Made by a program: the position numbers and the translations under genes. A DNA stretch of 64,000 nucleotides from Rariglobus hedericola (GTDB taxonomy: Bacteria; Verrucomicrobiota; Verrucomicrobiia; Opitutales; Opitutaceae). The notes under the pieces were generated by a model that was given only the letters and a program-made list of their open reading frames with translations, was not told where the DNA came from and ran no database searches. Shown in pieces: positions 8,039-16,979 of this stretch; the first letter of the stretch is position 1, and each line of letters begins with the position of its first letter. Location: contig NZ_VMBG01000001.1 in assembly GCF_007559335.1 (NCBI RefSeq), positions 310,001-374,000 of the forward strand. Direction: 5' to 3'.

Positions 8039-8365
8039 ACACCTCACCGACTGGGGGGCTTTTGATGCGTTCCCCTTATCGCGGGGCGGGGGGAATTACC
8101 GACCGTGACGTAGGGGGTAAAAACGTGAAACCGCAGGCGGCTAACATGCATAATCTTGCGCGATCACGGTGGTTTTAACGCAAACAGATGTTGCCCGGAA
8201 ACATGGGCAGACGACTGGTGATTCCTCGGGTTTTATTCAGTCATCAGGCAATTTCTCATTCGCGAATGCTCAGCCGTGAGCCGTGAATACTGCTTTTGCA
8301 CGCGGTTGGTGATAAAATCGGGTTTGGATTTTTGCCGGTTATCGGTTGGGTTGACCCTTACTCCC
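8039..8365. other. divergent intergenic region
   Basis: About 330 bases separate the lipoprotein gene and the aminotransferase gene, which point away from each other. Both promoters should lie here, but I could not identify convincing boxes. I see no small ORF with coding character, tRNA or terminator. A half-site resembling the ParB-binding sequence (ACGTGAAAC at 8123-8131) lacks its other half. Confidence 0.5.
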
Positions 8366-9460
8366 ATGAAAGTCCCGTTTCTCGATCTTTCGATTCAGCA
8401 TCAAGCCTTGCGCGAACAGGCGCTCGCCGCGCTCGCGTCCACTTACGACGGCACGCGCTTTTGCCTCGGCAAGGACGTCGAAACCTTTGAGGAGAACTTT
8501 TCCAAGACGCTCGGCTACACTCGCACGCTCGGCCTGAACAGCGGCACGTCGCCGTTGCACCTCGCGGCGGTCATCGCGGGCTGGGGCCCTGGCGACGAGG
8601 TGATCGTGCCGGCATTCACCTTCATCTCGTCGGCGTGGGGCGTGAGCTATGTCGGCGCTACGCCCAAGTTCGTCGATATTGACGCGAAGACCTTCAACCT
8701 GGATCCGGCGGCGGTCGAAGCTGCCATCACGCCCAAAACGAAGGGCATCGTGATCGTGCATCTCTTCGGGCAGCCCGCGCCGATGGATGCGCTACTCGCC
8801 ATCGCCAAGAAGCACAACCTGTTCGTCGTCGAGGACTGCGCGCAGGCGGTCGAAGCCAAATATAAAGGCACGCCGGTGGGTATCCTGGGTGATGTCGGCA
8901 CGTTCAGCTTTTATCCGACCAAGAATCTCGGCGGCTGCGGCGAGGGCGGTGCGCTGGTCTCGAAGAACGATGCGCATTTCGACCAGGCCAAACTCCTGCG
9001 CGTGCACGGCATGGGCCGTCGTTATTATCACGACCAGGTGGGTTTTAATTTCCGCATGGACGGCTTCCAAGGCGCGTTGCTCAACGTGAAGCTGCCTCAC
9101 CTCGCGACGTGGACTGCACGTCGTCAGGCCATCGCTGCGAAATACATCGCGGGCATCAAGCTCGCCGACGTGATCCTGCCGGCGACGGTCGATTACGGCG
9201 CGAGCGTGTATCACCAGTTCACGATCCGTCATCCGCGCCGCGATGCGTTGCGCGAGCATCTCACTAAGCACGAGATCGGCACTGACTTGATCTATCCCGT
9301 GCCGCTGCATCGCCAGACGTGTTATGCGGGCCTGGGCTACGCGGAAGGTTCGATCCCGGTTGCGGAGAAGGCGGCGGCGACTTGCGTGAGCCTGCCGATC
9401 TTCCCCGAGCTCACCGACGCGCAGGTCGATCACGTGATCGCCTCGGTGAATTCATTCTGA
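8366..9460 (+). CDS. DegT/DnrJ/EryC1/StrS family aminotransferase
   Basis: The 364-residue PLP enzyme belongs to the sugar aminotransferase family that makes amino sugars for surface polysaccharides or secondary metabolites. Seen in the sequence: NSGTSPLHLAAVI near residue 60, PAFTFISSAWG, VEDCAQAVEAKYKG and the PLP lysine in FYPTKNLGG at about residue 190. An upstream in-frame extension has no family similarity, so the ATG at 8366 is chosen. The substrate cannot be told from sequence, and no other sugar-nucleotide gene is adjacent. trpF follows 11 bases downstream, probably in the same transcript. Confidence 0.9.
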   Translation: MKVPFLDLSIQHQALREQALAALASTYDGTRFCLGKDVETFEENFSKTLGYTRTLGLNSGTSPLHLAAVIAGWGPGDEVIVPAFTFISSAWGVSYVGATPKFVDIDAKTFNLDPAAVEAAITPKTKGIVIVHLFGQPAPMDALLAIAKKHNLFVVEDCAQAVEAKYKGTPVGILGDVGTFSFYPTKNLGGCGEGGALVSKNDAHFDQAKLLRVHGMGRRYYHDQVGFNFRMDGFQGALLNVKLPHLATWTARRQAIAAKYIAGIKLADVILPATVDYGASVYHQFTIRHPRRDALREHLTKHEIGTDLIYPVPLHRQTCYAGLGYAEGSIPVAEKAAATCVSLPIFPELTDAQVDHVIASVNSF

Positions 9461-9471
9461 TTTATCGAAGC

Positions 9472-10122
9472 ATGATTGGTAATACCTACCTCAAGGTTTG
9501 CGGGCAGACTCGTCTCGAAGATGCGCAGGTGGCCGCTGATCTGGGGGCGGACTACTTGGGATTCATTCTTTATCCGAAATCACCACGCTACCTTTCGCTG
9601 GAGCGTTACAAGGAAATCGCGCCTACGCTGCCGGCGGGACCGCGGCGGGTGGCGGTGATGGTCGAGCCTTCACTTGAGGCGCTGGGCGAGGCGATAGCGG
9701 CCGGCTTCGATTTGTTTCAGATTCATTTTTCGCACACGACCTCATTGGAGACGGTGCGCGCCTGGTCGGGTTCGGTCGGAGCGCATCGTCTCTGGCTCGC
9801 TCCCAAGTTGCCGCCAGGTGAGGACGTGCCGGCGGATTGGCTGCCGCTCGCGGCTACGTTTTTATTGGATACATTTCATGCCGGCGGTTTTGGCGGCTCG
9901 GGTAAAACCGGCGATTGGGGAAAGTTTGCCCGTCATCAGCAGACCTATCCGCAGCACACATGGATACTCGCGGGCGGTCTTAATCCCGACAATCTGACGG
10001 ATGCGATCACGGCGAGCGGTGCGCGCACAGTTGATGTGAACAGCGGCGTGGAAACGTCGCCGGGTGTGAAAGATCACACCAAGCTGAAGCAGTTGGGCGA
10101 CGTGCTGGCTAAAATCGGCTGA
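9472..10122 (+). CDS. trpF: phosphoribosylanthranilate isomerase
   Basis: It converts phosphoribosylanthranilate to the carboxyphenylaminodeoxyribulose phosphate in tryptophan synthesis. The 216-residue TIM barrel has KVCGQTRLEDAQ at the N-terminus, where the Cys is the catalytic base, then FILYPKSPRYLS. DTFHAGGFGGSGKTGDW and WILAGGLNPDNL mark the phosphate-binding end. It stands alone here: no other trp genes are in the window, and its upstream partner is a DegT aminotransferase. The start at 9472 follows the aminotransferase by 11 bases. Its stop is separated by a single base from the stop of the convergent ogt. Confidence 0.9.
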   Translation: MIGNTYLKVCGQTRLEDAQVAADLGADYLGFILYPKSPRYLSLERYKEIAPTLPAGPRRVAVMVEPSLEALGEAIAAGFDLFQIHFSHTTSLETVRAWSGSVGAHRLWLAPKLPPGEDVPADWLPLAATFLLDTFHAGGFGGSGKTGDWGKFARHQQTYPQHTWILAGGLNPDNLTDAITASGARTVDVNSGVETSPGVKDHTKLKQLGDVLAKIG

Positions 10123-10123
10123 C

Positions 10124-10648
10124 TCAATTGATCAACTGAGGTGGCAACGCGCCCTCGAGGGCGAGCAGCTGGCGCTTGATGTCCTCGCCGAAGGCGAAGC
10201 CGGTGAGCGAACCATCGGCACCGATGACGCGGTGGCACGGGACGAGGAGGCAAATGGGGTTGGCGCCGTTGGCACTGCCCACCGCGCGCGAAGCGGTGGG
10301 ATTACCGAGATCCGCGGCGAGGCCACCGTAGCTACGGGTTTCGCCGTAAGGAATCGCGACGAGGGCGGACCAAACTTTGTGCTGAAACTCCGTGCCTTGC
10401 GCAGCAAGCGGCACGGTGAACGTGTGCAGTTTACCTGAAAAATAGGCATCCACTTCCTTTTTTACCGGAATGGTTAAGGAAAGTTTGTCACTTATTAAGT
10501 TACAAGTGGGCTTGAGGCGTTCGCTCAGGCGGTGGAGGTCGCCGAAGGCGGTGGCGACGACGGCGCCGGTGTCGTCGACAGCAACGGAAAAGGGGCCGCA
10601 GGGAGTTGGGAAGGTCGTCGTGTGGAACGTGGGGGCGGTCGGCTTCAT
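10124..10648 (-). CDS. ogt: methylated-DNA--protein-cysteine methyltransferase
   Basis: This 174-residue protein removes O6-methylguanine lesions by transferring the alkyl group to its own cysteine. The active-site box LVPCHRVIGADG and the DNA-binding segment SRAVGSANGANP are visible in the C-terminal half, with a typical Ada-like ribonuclease fold before it. A much longer in-frame reading runs back into the upstream gene. The ATG at 10648 is chosen because it overlaps the stop of the Ada/AlkA fusion gene (ATGA), implying translational coupling. Both genes repair alkylation damage. Confidence 0.93.
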   Translation of the reverse strand: MKPTAPTFHTTTFPTPCGPFSVAVDDTGAVVATAFGDLHRLSERLKPTCNLISDKLSLTIPVKKEVDAYFSGKLHTFTVPLAAQGTEFQHKVWSALVAIPYGETRSYGGLAADLGNPTASRAVGSANGANPICLLVPCHRVIGADGSLTGFAFGEDIKRQLLALEGALPPQLIN

Positions 10649-12069
10649 GGGGCGGGTTGGTTGAACTGCCAGAGGTGCGCAGTGGCGAGACTGCGGTGCG
10701 GGGAAAACACGGACATGAGGCGCTTGGTGGCTTCGATGTCGGGGCGAGTTTGCAGTTTGAGGAGTGCGTGGAGCCCGCTGGTCACGCCGGTGTCGCCGAG
10801 AGGAACGCAGTCGGCGAAACCGAGGGCGCGCATCATGAGATAATTGACGGACCACGGGCCGAGTCCGCGGATGGCGAGCAACGTGCGCTCGGCGCGGGTG
10901 GCGCTCATCGTGCGCAGGGCTTCGAGGTTGAGTTGTCCGCTCGCGACGAGGCGTGCGGTGTCGATGACGTAGGCGGCTTTGGAGCGGGAAAACTGGAGAG
11001 GTTTGAGGTCGTCGTAAGTGAGCGCGGCGATGGCGGCGGGCGTGGGCGGAGCGTAGAGATTTTCGGCGAAAGGCTGGCTGGTAAGTTCGATAAGGCGGCG
11101 GCGGAGTTGGAACGCGAAGGGGAGGTTGATTTGCTGGCCGATGATCGACCAGAGGAGTCCGTCGAAGACGGATGGAGTTTGCGTGATGCGCAGTTCGGTG
11201 CGGCCGGCGATGAGACGGGCTAGCCCGAGTTTGCGGGCGAGTCGGGCGAAGGCGGCGGCGTCCTGGTCGAGCCCGAGCAATGCGATGACAAGGGCATGGG
11301 CTTCGGGTGCGTGATCGGCGGATTCAACGCCGATCAAGTCAGGCGATAGGTGTAGGCGGAGCAGGGAAGGCGTCTGGTTTTTGCCAAGACGGACAACCGT
11401 TGTGTAGGTATCGCCATCGAGGCGCTCGGTGAGACTTTGCGTGTCTCGGGCGAGGGCGCGCTTCAGGTAGGCAAGAGGATAGCCGGTGGGAAGCGTGAGA
11501 TCGAAACGGCAAGCGGTGCGGAGGTCGCGATACGCGGACGGCGTGAGGCCGTTGAAGGCGCGGAAGTGCTCTTGGAAGACGGAGAGTGATTCGAAGCCGG
11601 CGGCGAAGGCGATGTCGGTCAGCGAAGCGTCGGCCGCTAGGAGTTGGTGTTTGGCGGTGGCGAAGCGGGCTCGGAGCAACACGTCGGCGGGCGTGGCGTG
11701 GTAATGTTGTCGGAAAAGCTCGAACAAACGCGTGGGGCCGAAGCCGGAGCGTTTCACGATGGCGCGGGCATCACGGAAGGCGGCGGGATCCTGGCGGATT
11801 TCAGCGACGAGTTGCTCGATGCTTTTGAGGACGGGATCGGCACCGCGTGCGAAGTCGTCGGGATGACATTTTTTGCACGGGCGCAGGCCGGCCGCGCGGG
11901 CAGCTTCGGCGGTCGGAAAGAAGCGCGTGTTCTCGGGCTTCGGTTTGCGGGCGGAGCAGGACGGCAGGCAGTAGATGCCGGTGGTCGTGACACCGAAGAA
12001 GAACCGGCCGTTATACGACGCGTCGCTCGCAAGGACGCGTTCGTAGAGTTGGGCCGGATTCATTCGCAT
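10645..12069 (-). CDS. Ada N-domain / AraC / AlkA DNA-glycosylase fusion
   Basis: The 474-residue protein joins three parts. Residues 1-75 are the Ada zinc domain that repairs methylphosphotriesters, with Cys34, Cys38, Cys65 and Cys68 in the spacing known from E. coli Ada. Residues about 80-190 form an AraC-type helix-turn-helix pair. Residues about 200-474 are an AlkA-like 3-methyladenine glycosylase with a helix-hairpin-helix (AIRGLGPWSVNYL) and a candidate catalytic Asp in PLGDTGV. It probably senses methylation, activates transcription and excises bases in one chain. The ATG at 12069 follows an AAGG by 7 bases; a GTG lies 6 bases upstream and another ATG 6 bases downstream. It is coupled to ogt. 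Confidence 0.9.
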   Translation of the reverse strand: MRMNPAQLYERVLASDASYNGRFFFGVTTTGIYCLPSCSARKPKPENTRFFPTAEAARAAGLRPCKKCHPDDFARGADPVLKSIEQLVAEIRQDPAAFRDARAIVKRSGFGPTRLFELFRQHYHATPADVLLRARFATAKHQLLAADASLTDIAFAAGFESLSVFQEHFRAFNGLTPSAYRDLRTACRFDLTLPTGYPLAYLKRALARDTQSLTERLDGDTYTTVVRLGKNQTPSLLRLHLSPDLIGVESADHAPEAHALVIALLGLDQDAAAFARLARKLGLARLIAGRTELRITQTPSVFDGLLWSIIGQQINLPFAFQLRRRLIELTSQPFAENLYAPPTPAAIAALTYDDLKPLQFSRSKAAYVIDTARLVASGQLNLEALRTMSATRAERTLLAIRGLGPWSVNYLMMRALGFADCVPLGDTGVTSGLHALLKLQTRPDIEATKRLMSVFSPHRSLATAHLWQFNQPAP

Positions 12070-12138
12070 ATGCACACCTTAGCACAGGTCCGGCGGGGCG
12101 TCGTCCGGATTATTCCGGTGCAATTTCTCCGGCGCGGC

Positions 12139-13482
12139 TCACATGCCGGGGAAACCGCCTTTGCCCTTCATGGCTTCCATCTGGCGCATCATCTTTTTCG
12201 CGCCGCCGCCCTTCAGCATCTTCATCATTTTCTGCATCTGCTGGAATTGCTTCAGGAGCTGGTTGACCTCGAGGACCTTCACGCCGGCGCCGTTGGCGAT
12301 ACGTAGACGGCGGTTACCGTTGAGGATGTCGGGCTTGCGGCGCTCCTGGATAGTCATCGATTTGATGATGGCTTCGGTGCGGCCCATTTGATCTTCGGCA
12401 TCATCAGGGATCTGCATGCCGCTCATGCCGGGCATCATGCCCATGATGCTCTGCATGGAGCCGAGCTTTTTGATCTGCTGCATCTGCGCGAGGAAGTCTT
12501 CGAGGTTGAAGTCGGCCTTGCGCATCTTCTCGGCCATCTTCTCGGCCTCTTTCTGGTCGATGTTTTCCTGCGCGCGTTCGACGAGGGAAACGACGTCGCC
12601 CATGCCGAGAATGCGCGAGGCAAGACGGTCGGGATAAAACGTGTCGAAGTCGGCGGTCTTTTCGCCGGTGCCGACAAATTTGATGGGCACGCCGGTGATC
12701 GACTTGATCGAGAGCGCGGCACCGCCGCGGGCGTCGCCGTCGAGCTTCGTCAGGATCAAGCCGGTGAGTCCGAGGGCGTCGTGGAAAGCCTTGGCGACGT
12801 TGACGGCTTCCTGACCGAGCGCGCCATCGGCCACGAGGAGGATCTCGTCGGGCTTGATGCGTTCGCGGAGTTTTTTGACCTCCTCGATGAGGTCGGAGTC
12901 GATTTGGAGACGGCCGGCGGTGTCGAAGAAAATGGCGTCGGCGTTGGCCGCGTGTGCGGCGGCCAGACCGGCGGCGCCGATGGCGGGGACATCTTTGGAG
13001 ACGCGGTCGCTGTAGAAGCCGAGCTCTTCCTGTTTCGCGAGGATTTCGAGCTGGTCGATGGCGGCGGGGCGATAGACGTCGCAGCCGACGACAAACGGAC
13101 GGTAGCCGCGTTTTTTGAGCAGCTTGCCGAGCTTGGCGGTCGAAGTGGTTTTGCCGGAGCCGTGGAGGCCGACCATCAGGACCTTGAGCGGGCGGGCGGA
13201 GGAGAGTTCATTGGTGCCCTCGCCGAGGAGGCGCACGAGTTCGTCGTTGATGATTTTGACGATCTGCTGGCCGGGGGCGACGCCCTTGAGGACCTCCTGG
13301 CCGACGCAGGCGGTCTGGACGCGTTCGATGAATTCGCGGGCAACCTTGAAGTGGACGTCGGCCGAGAGTAGGGCGGTGCGCACCTCTTTGAGGGCGTCGG
13401 CCATGTTTTCTTCGGTGAGCTTGCCGACGCCGCGGAGGTTGCGGAGGGCGGAGGAGAGTTTGTCGGTGAGGGATTCGAACAT
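12139..13482 (-). CDS. ffh: signal recognition particle protein
   Basis: This is the GTPase of the signal recognition particle, which targets nascent membrane proteins to FtsY. The 447 residues show the N domain, then the G domain with [17 protein letters not shown] (P loop), DTAGRLQID and [13 protein letters not shown]. The M domain is Met-rich ([11 protein letters not shown] and the C-terminal [15 protein letters not shown]). Length and domain order are standard. It faces away from the AsnC-type gene across a 135-base gap. No SRP RNA gene was recognised nearby. Confidence 0.97.
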   Translation of the reverse strand: MFESLTDKLSSALRNLRGVGKLTEENMADALKEVRTALLSADVHFKVAREFIERVQTACVGQEVLKGVAPGQQIVKIINDELVRLLGEGTNELSSARPLKVLMVGLHGSGKTTSTAKLGKLLKKRGYRPFVVGCDVYRPAAIDQLEILAKQEELGFYSDRVSKDVPAIGAAGLAAAHAANADAIFFDTAGRLQIDSDLIEEVKKLRERIKPDEILLVADGALGQEAVNVAKAFHDALGLTGLILTKLDGDARGGAALSIKSITGVPIKFVGTGEKTADFDTFYPDRLASRILGMGDVVSLVERAQENIDQKEAEKMAEKMRKADFNLEDFLAQMQQIKKLGSMQSIMGMMPGMSGMQIPDDAEDQMGRTEAIIKSMTIQERRKPDILNGNRRLRIANGAGVKVLEVNQLLKQFQQMQKMMKMLKGGGAKKMMRQMEAMKGKGGFPGM

Positions 13483-13617
13483 CGGAAAGAGACGGAGTTG
13501 AAACGGCCAATGGACGCGAATCGACGCTAATTTCCAAGTCCGGGCAAACGAAGCGGGCGGGCAGGGTGCAGAATTGTGTCGATTCCGCGTTCCTTATTCT
13601 GTGAATCTTTCGCTCCC

Positions 13618-14106
13618 ATGAACCCTGTTCTCAAGCTGTTGCTCGAAGGTGGACGACTCACGACTGCGCAAATGGCGCAAGTGGCGAGCATCACTGTCGC
13701 CGAAGTCGAACAGCACCTGGAGCAGCTGAAAAAAGATAAAATCTTCCTCGGCTGGCGTCCGGTGCTCGATCTCTCGCGTGATGCGGCAGCGGGTGCAGCC
13801 GTGCGCGCCGTGATCGAGGTCAAGCTCACGCCCGAGCGCGGCGGCGGCTTTAACAACCTTGCGCAACGCCTCGCCAAGTTCGACGAGGTCGAGTCCTGTT
13901 ACCTCATGTCAGGCGGTTTCGACCTGCTGGTCTTCGTCAATGCACCGACGCTTCAGAAGGCCGCGTCCTTCGTGTCGGAAAAACTTTCAACCCTCGGCGG
14001 CGTGCTTTCGACGAGCACCCACTTCCTGCTGCGTTCTTACAAGGAAGGCGGCTTCCTGCTCGCGGGTAGCGAAGGCTCCAGCGATCGCCTCAACGTCAGC
14101 CCTTGA
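13618..14106 (+). CDS. Lrp/AsnC family transcriptional regulator
   Basis: The 162-residue protein has an N-terminal winged helix (about residues 1-50) and a C-terminal AsnC/RAM ligand-binding domain (about residues 65-145, including VESCYLMSGGFDLLVFV). These regulators bind amino acids and control amino acid metabolism. The ATG at 13618 begins at the family-like part. The stop is 14 bases before an aminotransferase gene on the same strand, so the regulator and enzyme are probably co-transcribed and functionally linked. The ligand is unknown. Confidence 0.9.
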   Translation: MNPVLKLLLEGGRLTTAQMAQVASITVAEVEQHLEQLKKDKIFLGWRPVLDLSRDAAAGAAVRAVIEVKLTPERGGGFNNLAQRLAKFDEVESCYLMSGGFDLLVFVNAPTLQKAASFVSEKLSTLGGVLSTSTHFLLRSYKEGGFLLAGSEGSSDRLNVSP

Positions 14107-14120
14107 GCTGATCCACCCCA

Positions 14121-15302
14121 ATGAGCACTACCAGCAACCGCTGGGTGGCGGGCCATGTGGCGGCGCTACCGAGGAGCGGCATTCGTGATTTCTTTGAGCT
14201 CGTGGCCAAGATGAAGGGCCAGGACGTGATTTCGCTCGGCGTGGGCGAACCTGATTTTGTGACGCCGTGGCATGTGCGCAAAGCCGCCATCACTGCGCTC
14301 GAAGAGGGCAAAACCTACTACACGTCCAACCTCGGCATGCCCGAGTTGCGTCGCGCGGTCGCGACCTACGTGACCGAACACTTCGGCGTAAACTACCGTC
14401 CTGAGGACCAGATCATCATCACGGTCGGCGTCTCCGAGGCGCTCGATCTGGCGTTCCGCGCCTTCTGCAATCCGGGCGACAAGGTCATGTATCACCAGCC
14501 GTGCTACGTGTCCTATCATCCGAGTATTTCCCTGGTGCACGCCGAGGGCGTCGCGGTGCCGACCTATGCCAAGGATAACTTTGCGCTGACCGCCGAGGCC
14601 CTGCGCGCCGCGTGGGTGCCGGGCTGCAAGATTCTCATGCTCAACCTCCCGTGTAATCCCACGGGTGGCACCTGTGATCGCACGCAACTTGAGGCCATCG
14701 CCGCATTCTGCCGCGAGAAGGACCTGCTGGTGTTGAGCGACGAAATCTACTCCGAGCTTACCTTCGATGGCACGCACACCAGCATTGCCAGTCTGCCAGG
14801 CATGCAGGATCGCACGATTTTCCTCCACGGTTTCTCGAAGGCCTTCGCGATGACCGGCTGGCGCATCGGCTACGCTTGCGGCCCCGAGGTGCTCATCGAC
14901 GCGATGATGAAGGTGCACCAATATTCCATGATGTGCGCCTCGATCATCGCACAGGAAGCCGCGCTTGAAGCCCTCAATAACGGTTGGGACGATGTCTGCG
15001 AAATGCGTGATCAGTATCACCGTCGTCGCGACTTGATTGTCCGCCGCTTCAACGAGATCGGCCTCACTTGTCACTCGCCGCGCGGCAGTTTTTACGCGTT
15101 TCCCAGCACCCAGGGTATTGGCATGACCGAGAAGGAGTTCGCGATTGGCCTGCTCAAGGAGCAGAAGGTCGCGGTCATCCCGGGAACGGCGTTTGGCGTC
15201 AATGGCACCGGCCACGTCCGCGCGTGTTTCGCCACCGGTTACGAGCAACTCGTGATCGCCTGCGACCGCATGGAGAAGTTTGTTCAGGGAGCGAAAAAAT
15301 AA
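14121..15302 (+). CDS. pyridoxal-phosphate aminotransferase, class I/II
   Basis: This 393-residue fold type I enzyme has the classic aspartate-aminotransferase-like motifs: SLGVGEPDFVTP near the N-terminus, NLPCNPTGGT, SDEIYSEL and the PLP lysine in HGFSKAFAMTGWRIGY at about residue 237. It is one of two related aminotransferases in the window, the other at 25026. The amino acid substrate is not determined. The adjacent AsnC-type regulator suggests control by an amino acid. Confidence 0.92.
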   Translation: MSTTSNRWVAGHVAALPRSGIRDFFELVAKMKGQDVISLGVGEPDFVTPWHVRKAAITALEEGKTYYTSNLGMPELRRAVATYVTEHFGVNYRPEDQIIITVGVSEALDLAFRAFCNPGDKVMYHQPCYVSYHPSISLVHAEGVAVPTYAKDNFALTAEALRAAWVPGCKILMLNLPCNPTGGTCDRTQLEAIAAFCREKDLLVLSDEIYSELTFDGTHTSIASLPGMQDRTIFLHGFSKAFAMTGWRIGYACGPEVLIDAMMKVHQYSMMCASIIAQEAALEALNNGWDDVCEMRDQYHRRRDLIVRRFNEIGLTCHSPRGSFYAFPSTQGIGMTEKEFAIGLLKEQKVAVIPGTAFGVNGTGHVRACFATGYEQLVIACDRMEKFVQGAKK

Positions 15303-15313
15303 ACCGCCTTGTC

Positions 15314-15346
15314 CGCAAGCGTTGTCCGGAGATGGCAGCGCTTGCG
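15314..15346 (+). terminator. weak hairpin after aminotransferase gene
   Basis: CGCAAGCG at 15314-15321 pairs with CGCTTGCG at 15339-15346 around a 17-base loop. There is no proper T run after it, so it may be a factor-dependent end or a transcript-stabilising hairpin. Confidence 0.35.
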
Positions 15347-15410
15347 ACCCGTTGATTTATAGGCTGGGCTCTGAGGCGTCCGGGCTTTATTCCTTAGCTT
15401 TTATATAACC

Positions 15411-16979
15411 ATGAACCGCACCGTCGTCATCGTCGGCCGACCCAATGTCGGCAAGAGCCGCCTCTTTAACCGGCTCGCGCGGAAGCGCATCTCCATCGTT
15501 CACGACCAGCCGGGTGTCACCCGGGACGTCATCTCGGCCGATATCGAAGACGGCGGCTACACCTTGCTCGATACCGGCGGTCTCGGCTTCAAGGGCGACG
15601 ATGGCAACCTCAGCCTCGCCGCGCTCACCCGCGCCTCCGAGACACAGGTCGATTTCGCTATCGAAACAGCCCAGTTGATCCTGTTCGTGATCGACGGCCT
15701 CGAAGGCCTCACCGCGCTCGACATGACGATCGCGCGCATGTTGCGCAAATCGAAGAAGGACGTGCTCCTCGTCGTCAACAAAGCCGACTTCGATGACGAC
15801 AAAGTCGATCTCGCCGAAGCCTACCGCCTCGGTCTCGGCGAACCTCTCCGCGTATCCGCCGAGCACGGTCGCTCCGAGAGCTACCTGCGCGAAGAGATTC
15901 TCAAACGCATTGGCACGGTCCCCGAGGTGGAAGAGGCGACCGGACCCAAGACCTCCGCCGACCCGCTTTGCGTGTGCTTCATCGGTCGTCCGAACGTCGG
16001 TAAATCCTCCCTCAGCAATCGTCTGCTTCGCAGCGACCGCCTGATCGTGAGCGATGTCCCGGGCACCACGCGTGACGCCATCTCGCTTCCCTTCGAATTC
16101 AAGGGCCGCAACGGCAAGATGTATCCGTTCCGCCTGATCGATACCGCCGGTATCAAAACCCAGACGAAGCTCGCTTCGCCCGTCGAATATTTCTCCCGCC
16201 TTCGCTCGCTCGACGCGATCAAGGAAACCGATGTCGTTTTCCTCGTGCTCGACGCCATCGACGGCGTCACCCAGCAGGACAAGGCGATCGCCGGTGAGGC
16301 CGTCAAGGAGCGCAAGCCCATCGTTATCGTCGTTAATAAATGGGACGTTGTTCGCGATGCGTTCAAGAAAGGCGAAGACCCGAACTGTGCGCCCGAGGCC
16401 GCGATTCACGGTTTCGACAGCGAGCGCGACTACCGCAAAAAATACGAACGCTCCATCTTCGACAGCCTGTTCTTCACGCCGGGCGCTCCGGTGATTTTTG
16501 CATCCGCCATGTCGGGCTACGAGGTGGACCGCATGCTCAATGCCGCGGTGCAGCTGAACCGTATCCTCGATACGAAGATGCCCACGGCGAAGTTGAACAA
16601 GACGATCAACTATCTCACCGAACGCACGCCTCCGCCCGCCATCGGTGGCAAACGTTTCCGCGCTTACTACGCGTTGCAGACCGGCAACCGCCCGTTCCGC
16701 ATCAAGATTTTCTGCAACCGCGAAGAAAAGCTCACCGAACAGTATCGCCGCTACCTCGAGGCCGGCCTCGTCGATGCGTTCGAATTGAACGGCTGTCCGA
16801 TCTACTTCGAGCTCGTCGGCAAGGAAAAGCACGAGCCTGGCACTGCGTATTCGGGCAAGGCCAAGAAAGCCGGCCTGATCTTTAAGGAAGAGCATCCCGA
16901 GGCGCACGTTCCCAAGTGGAAAGAAGGCGAAGATGCCGCCGCGGCCGACGACTTTAAGCATGAAACACTCGAAGACTGA
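15411..16979 (+). CDS. der: ribosome-associated GTPase Der (EngA)
   Basis: Der is a double-GTPase needed for 50S ribosome assembly. Both G domains are seen: the first P loop GRPNVGKSRLFNRL at residue 8, and the second GRPNVGKSSLSNRLL near residue 192. Each is followed by a DTGG or DTAG switch, and the second has VVNKWD. At 522 residues it is longer than the usual 440-490. There is an insertion after the second NKWD (around GEDPNCAPEAA) and a charged C-terminal tail of about 45 residues. No Shine-Dalgarno is visible. The 3' end overlaps the next gene by 20 bases. Confidence 0.96.
   Translation: MNRTVVIVGRPNVGKSRLFNRLARKRISIVHDQPGVTRDVISADIEDGGYTLLDTGGLGFKGDDGNLSLAALTRASETQVDFAIETAQLILFVIDGLEGLTALDMTIARMLRKSKKDVLLVVNKADFDDDKVDLAEAYRLGLGEPLRVSAEHGRSESYLREEILKRIGTVPEVEEATGPKTSADPLCVCFIGRPNVGKSSLSNRLLRSDRLIVSDVPGTTRDAISLPFEFKGRNGKMYPFRLIDTAGIKTQTKLASPVEYFSRLRSLDAIKETDVVFLVLDAIDGVTQQDKAIAGEAVKERKPIVIVVNKWDVVRDAFKKGEDPNCAPEAAIHGFDSERDYRKKYERSIFDSLFFTPGAPVIFASAMSGYEVDRMLNAAVQLNRILDTKMPTAKLNKTINYLTERTPPPAIGGKRFRAYYALQTGNRPFRIKIFCNREEKLTEQYRRYLEAGLVDAFELNGCPIYFELVGKEKHEPGTAYSGKAKKAGLIFKEEHPEAHVPKWKEGEDAAAADDFKHETLED

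Noticed and set aside
8123-8131. parS-like half-site ACGTGAAAC
   Set aside because: Only one half of the palindrome is present, so it is not a parS site.
10117-10142. Near-palindrome around the trpF/ogt stop codons
   Set aside because: Short, imperfect and within coding DNA; no evidence of a terminator.
12388-13371. 327-codon + strand frame opposite ffh
   Set aside because: Antisense shadow of the SRP GTPase.
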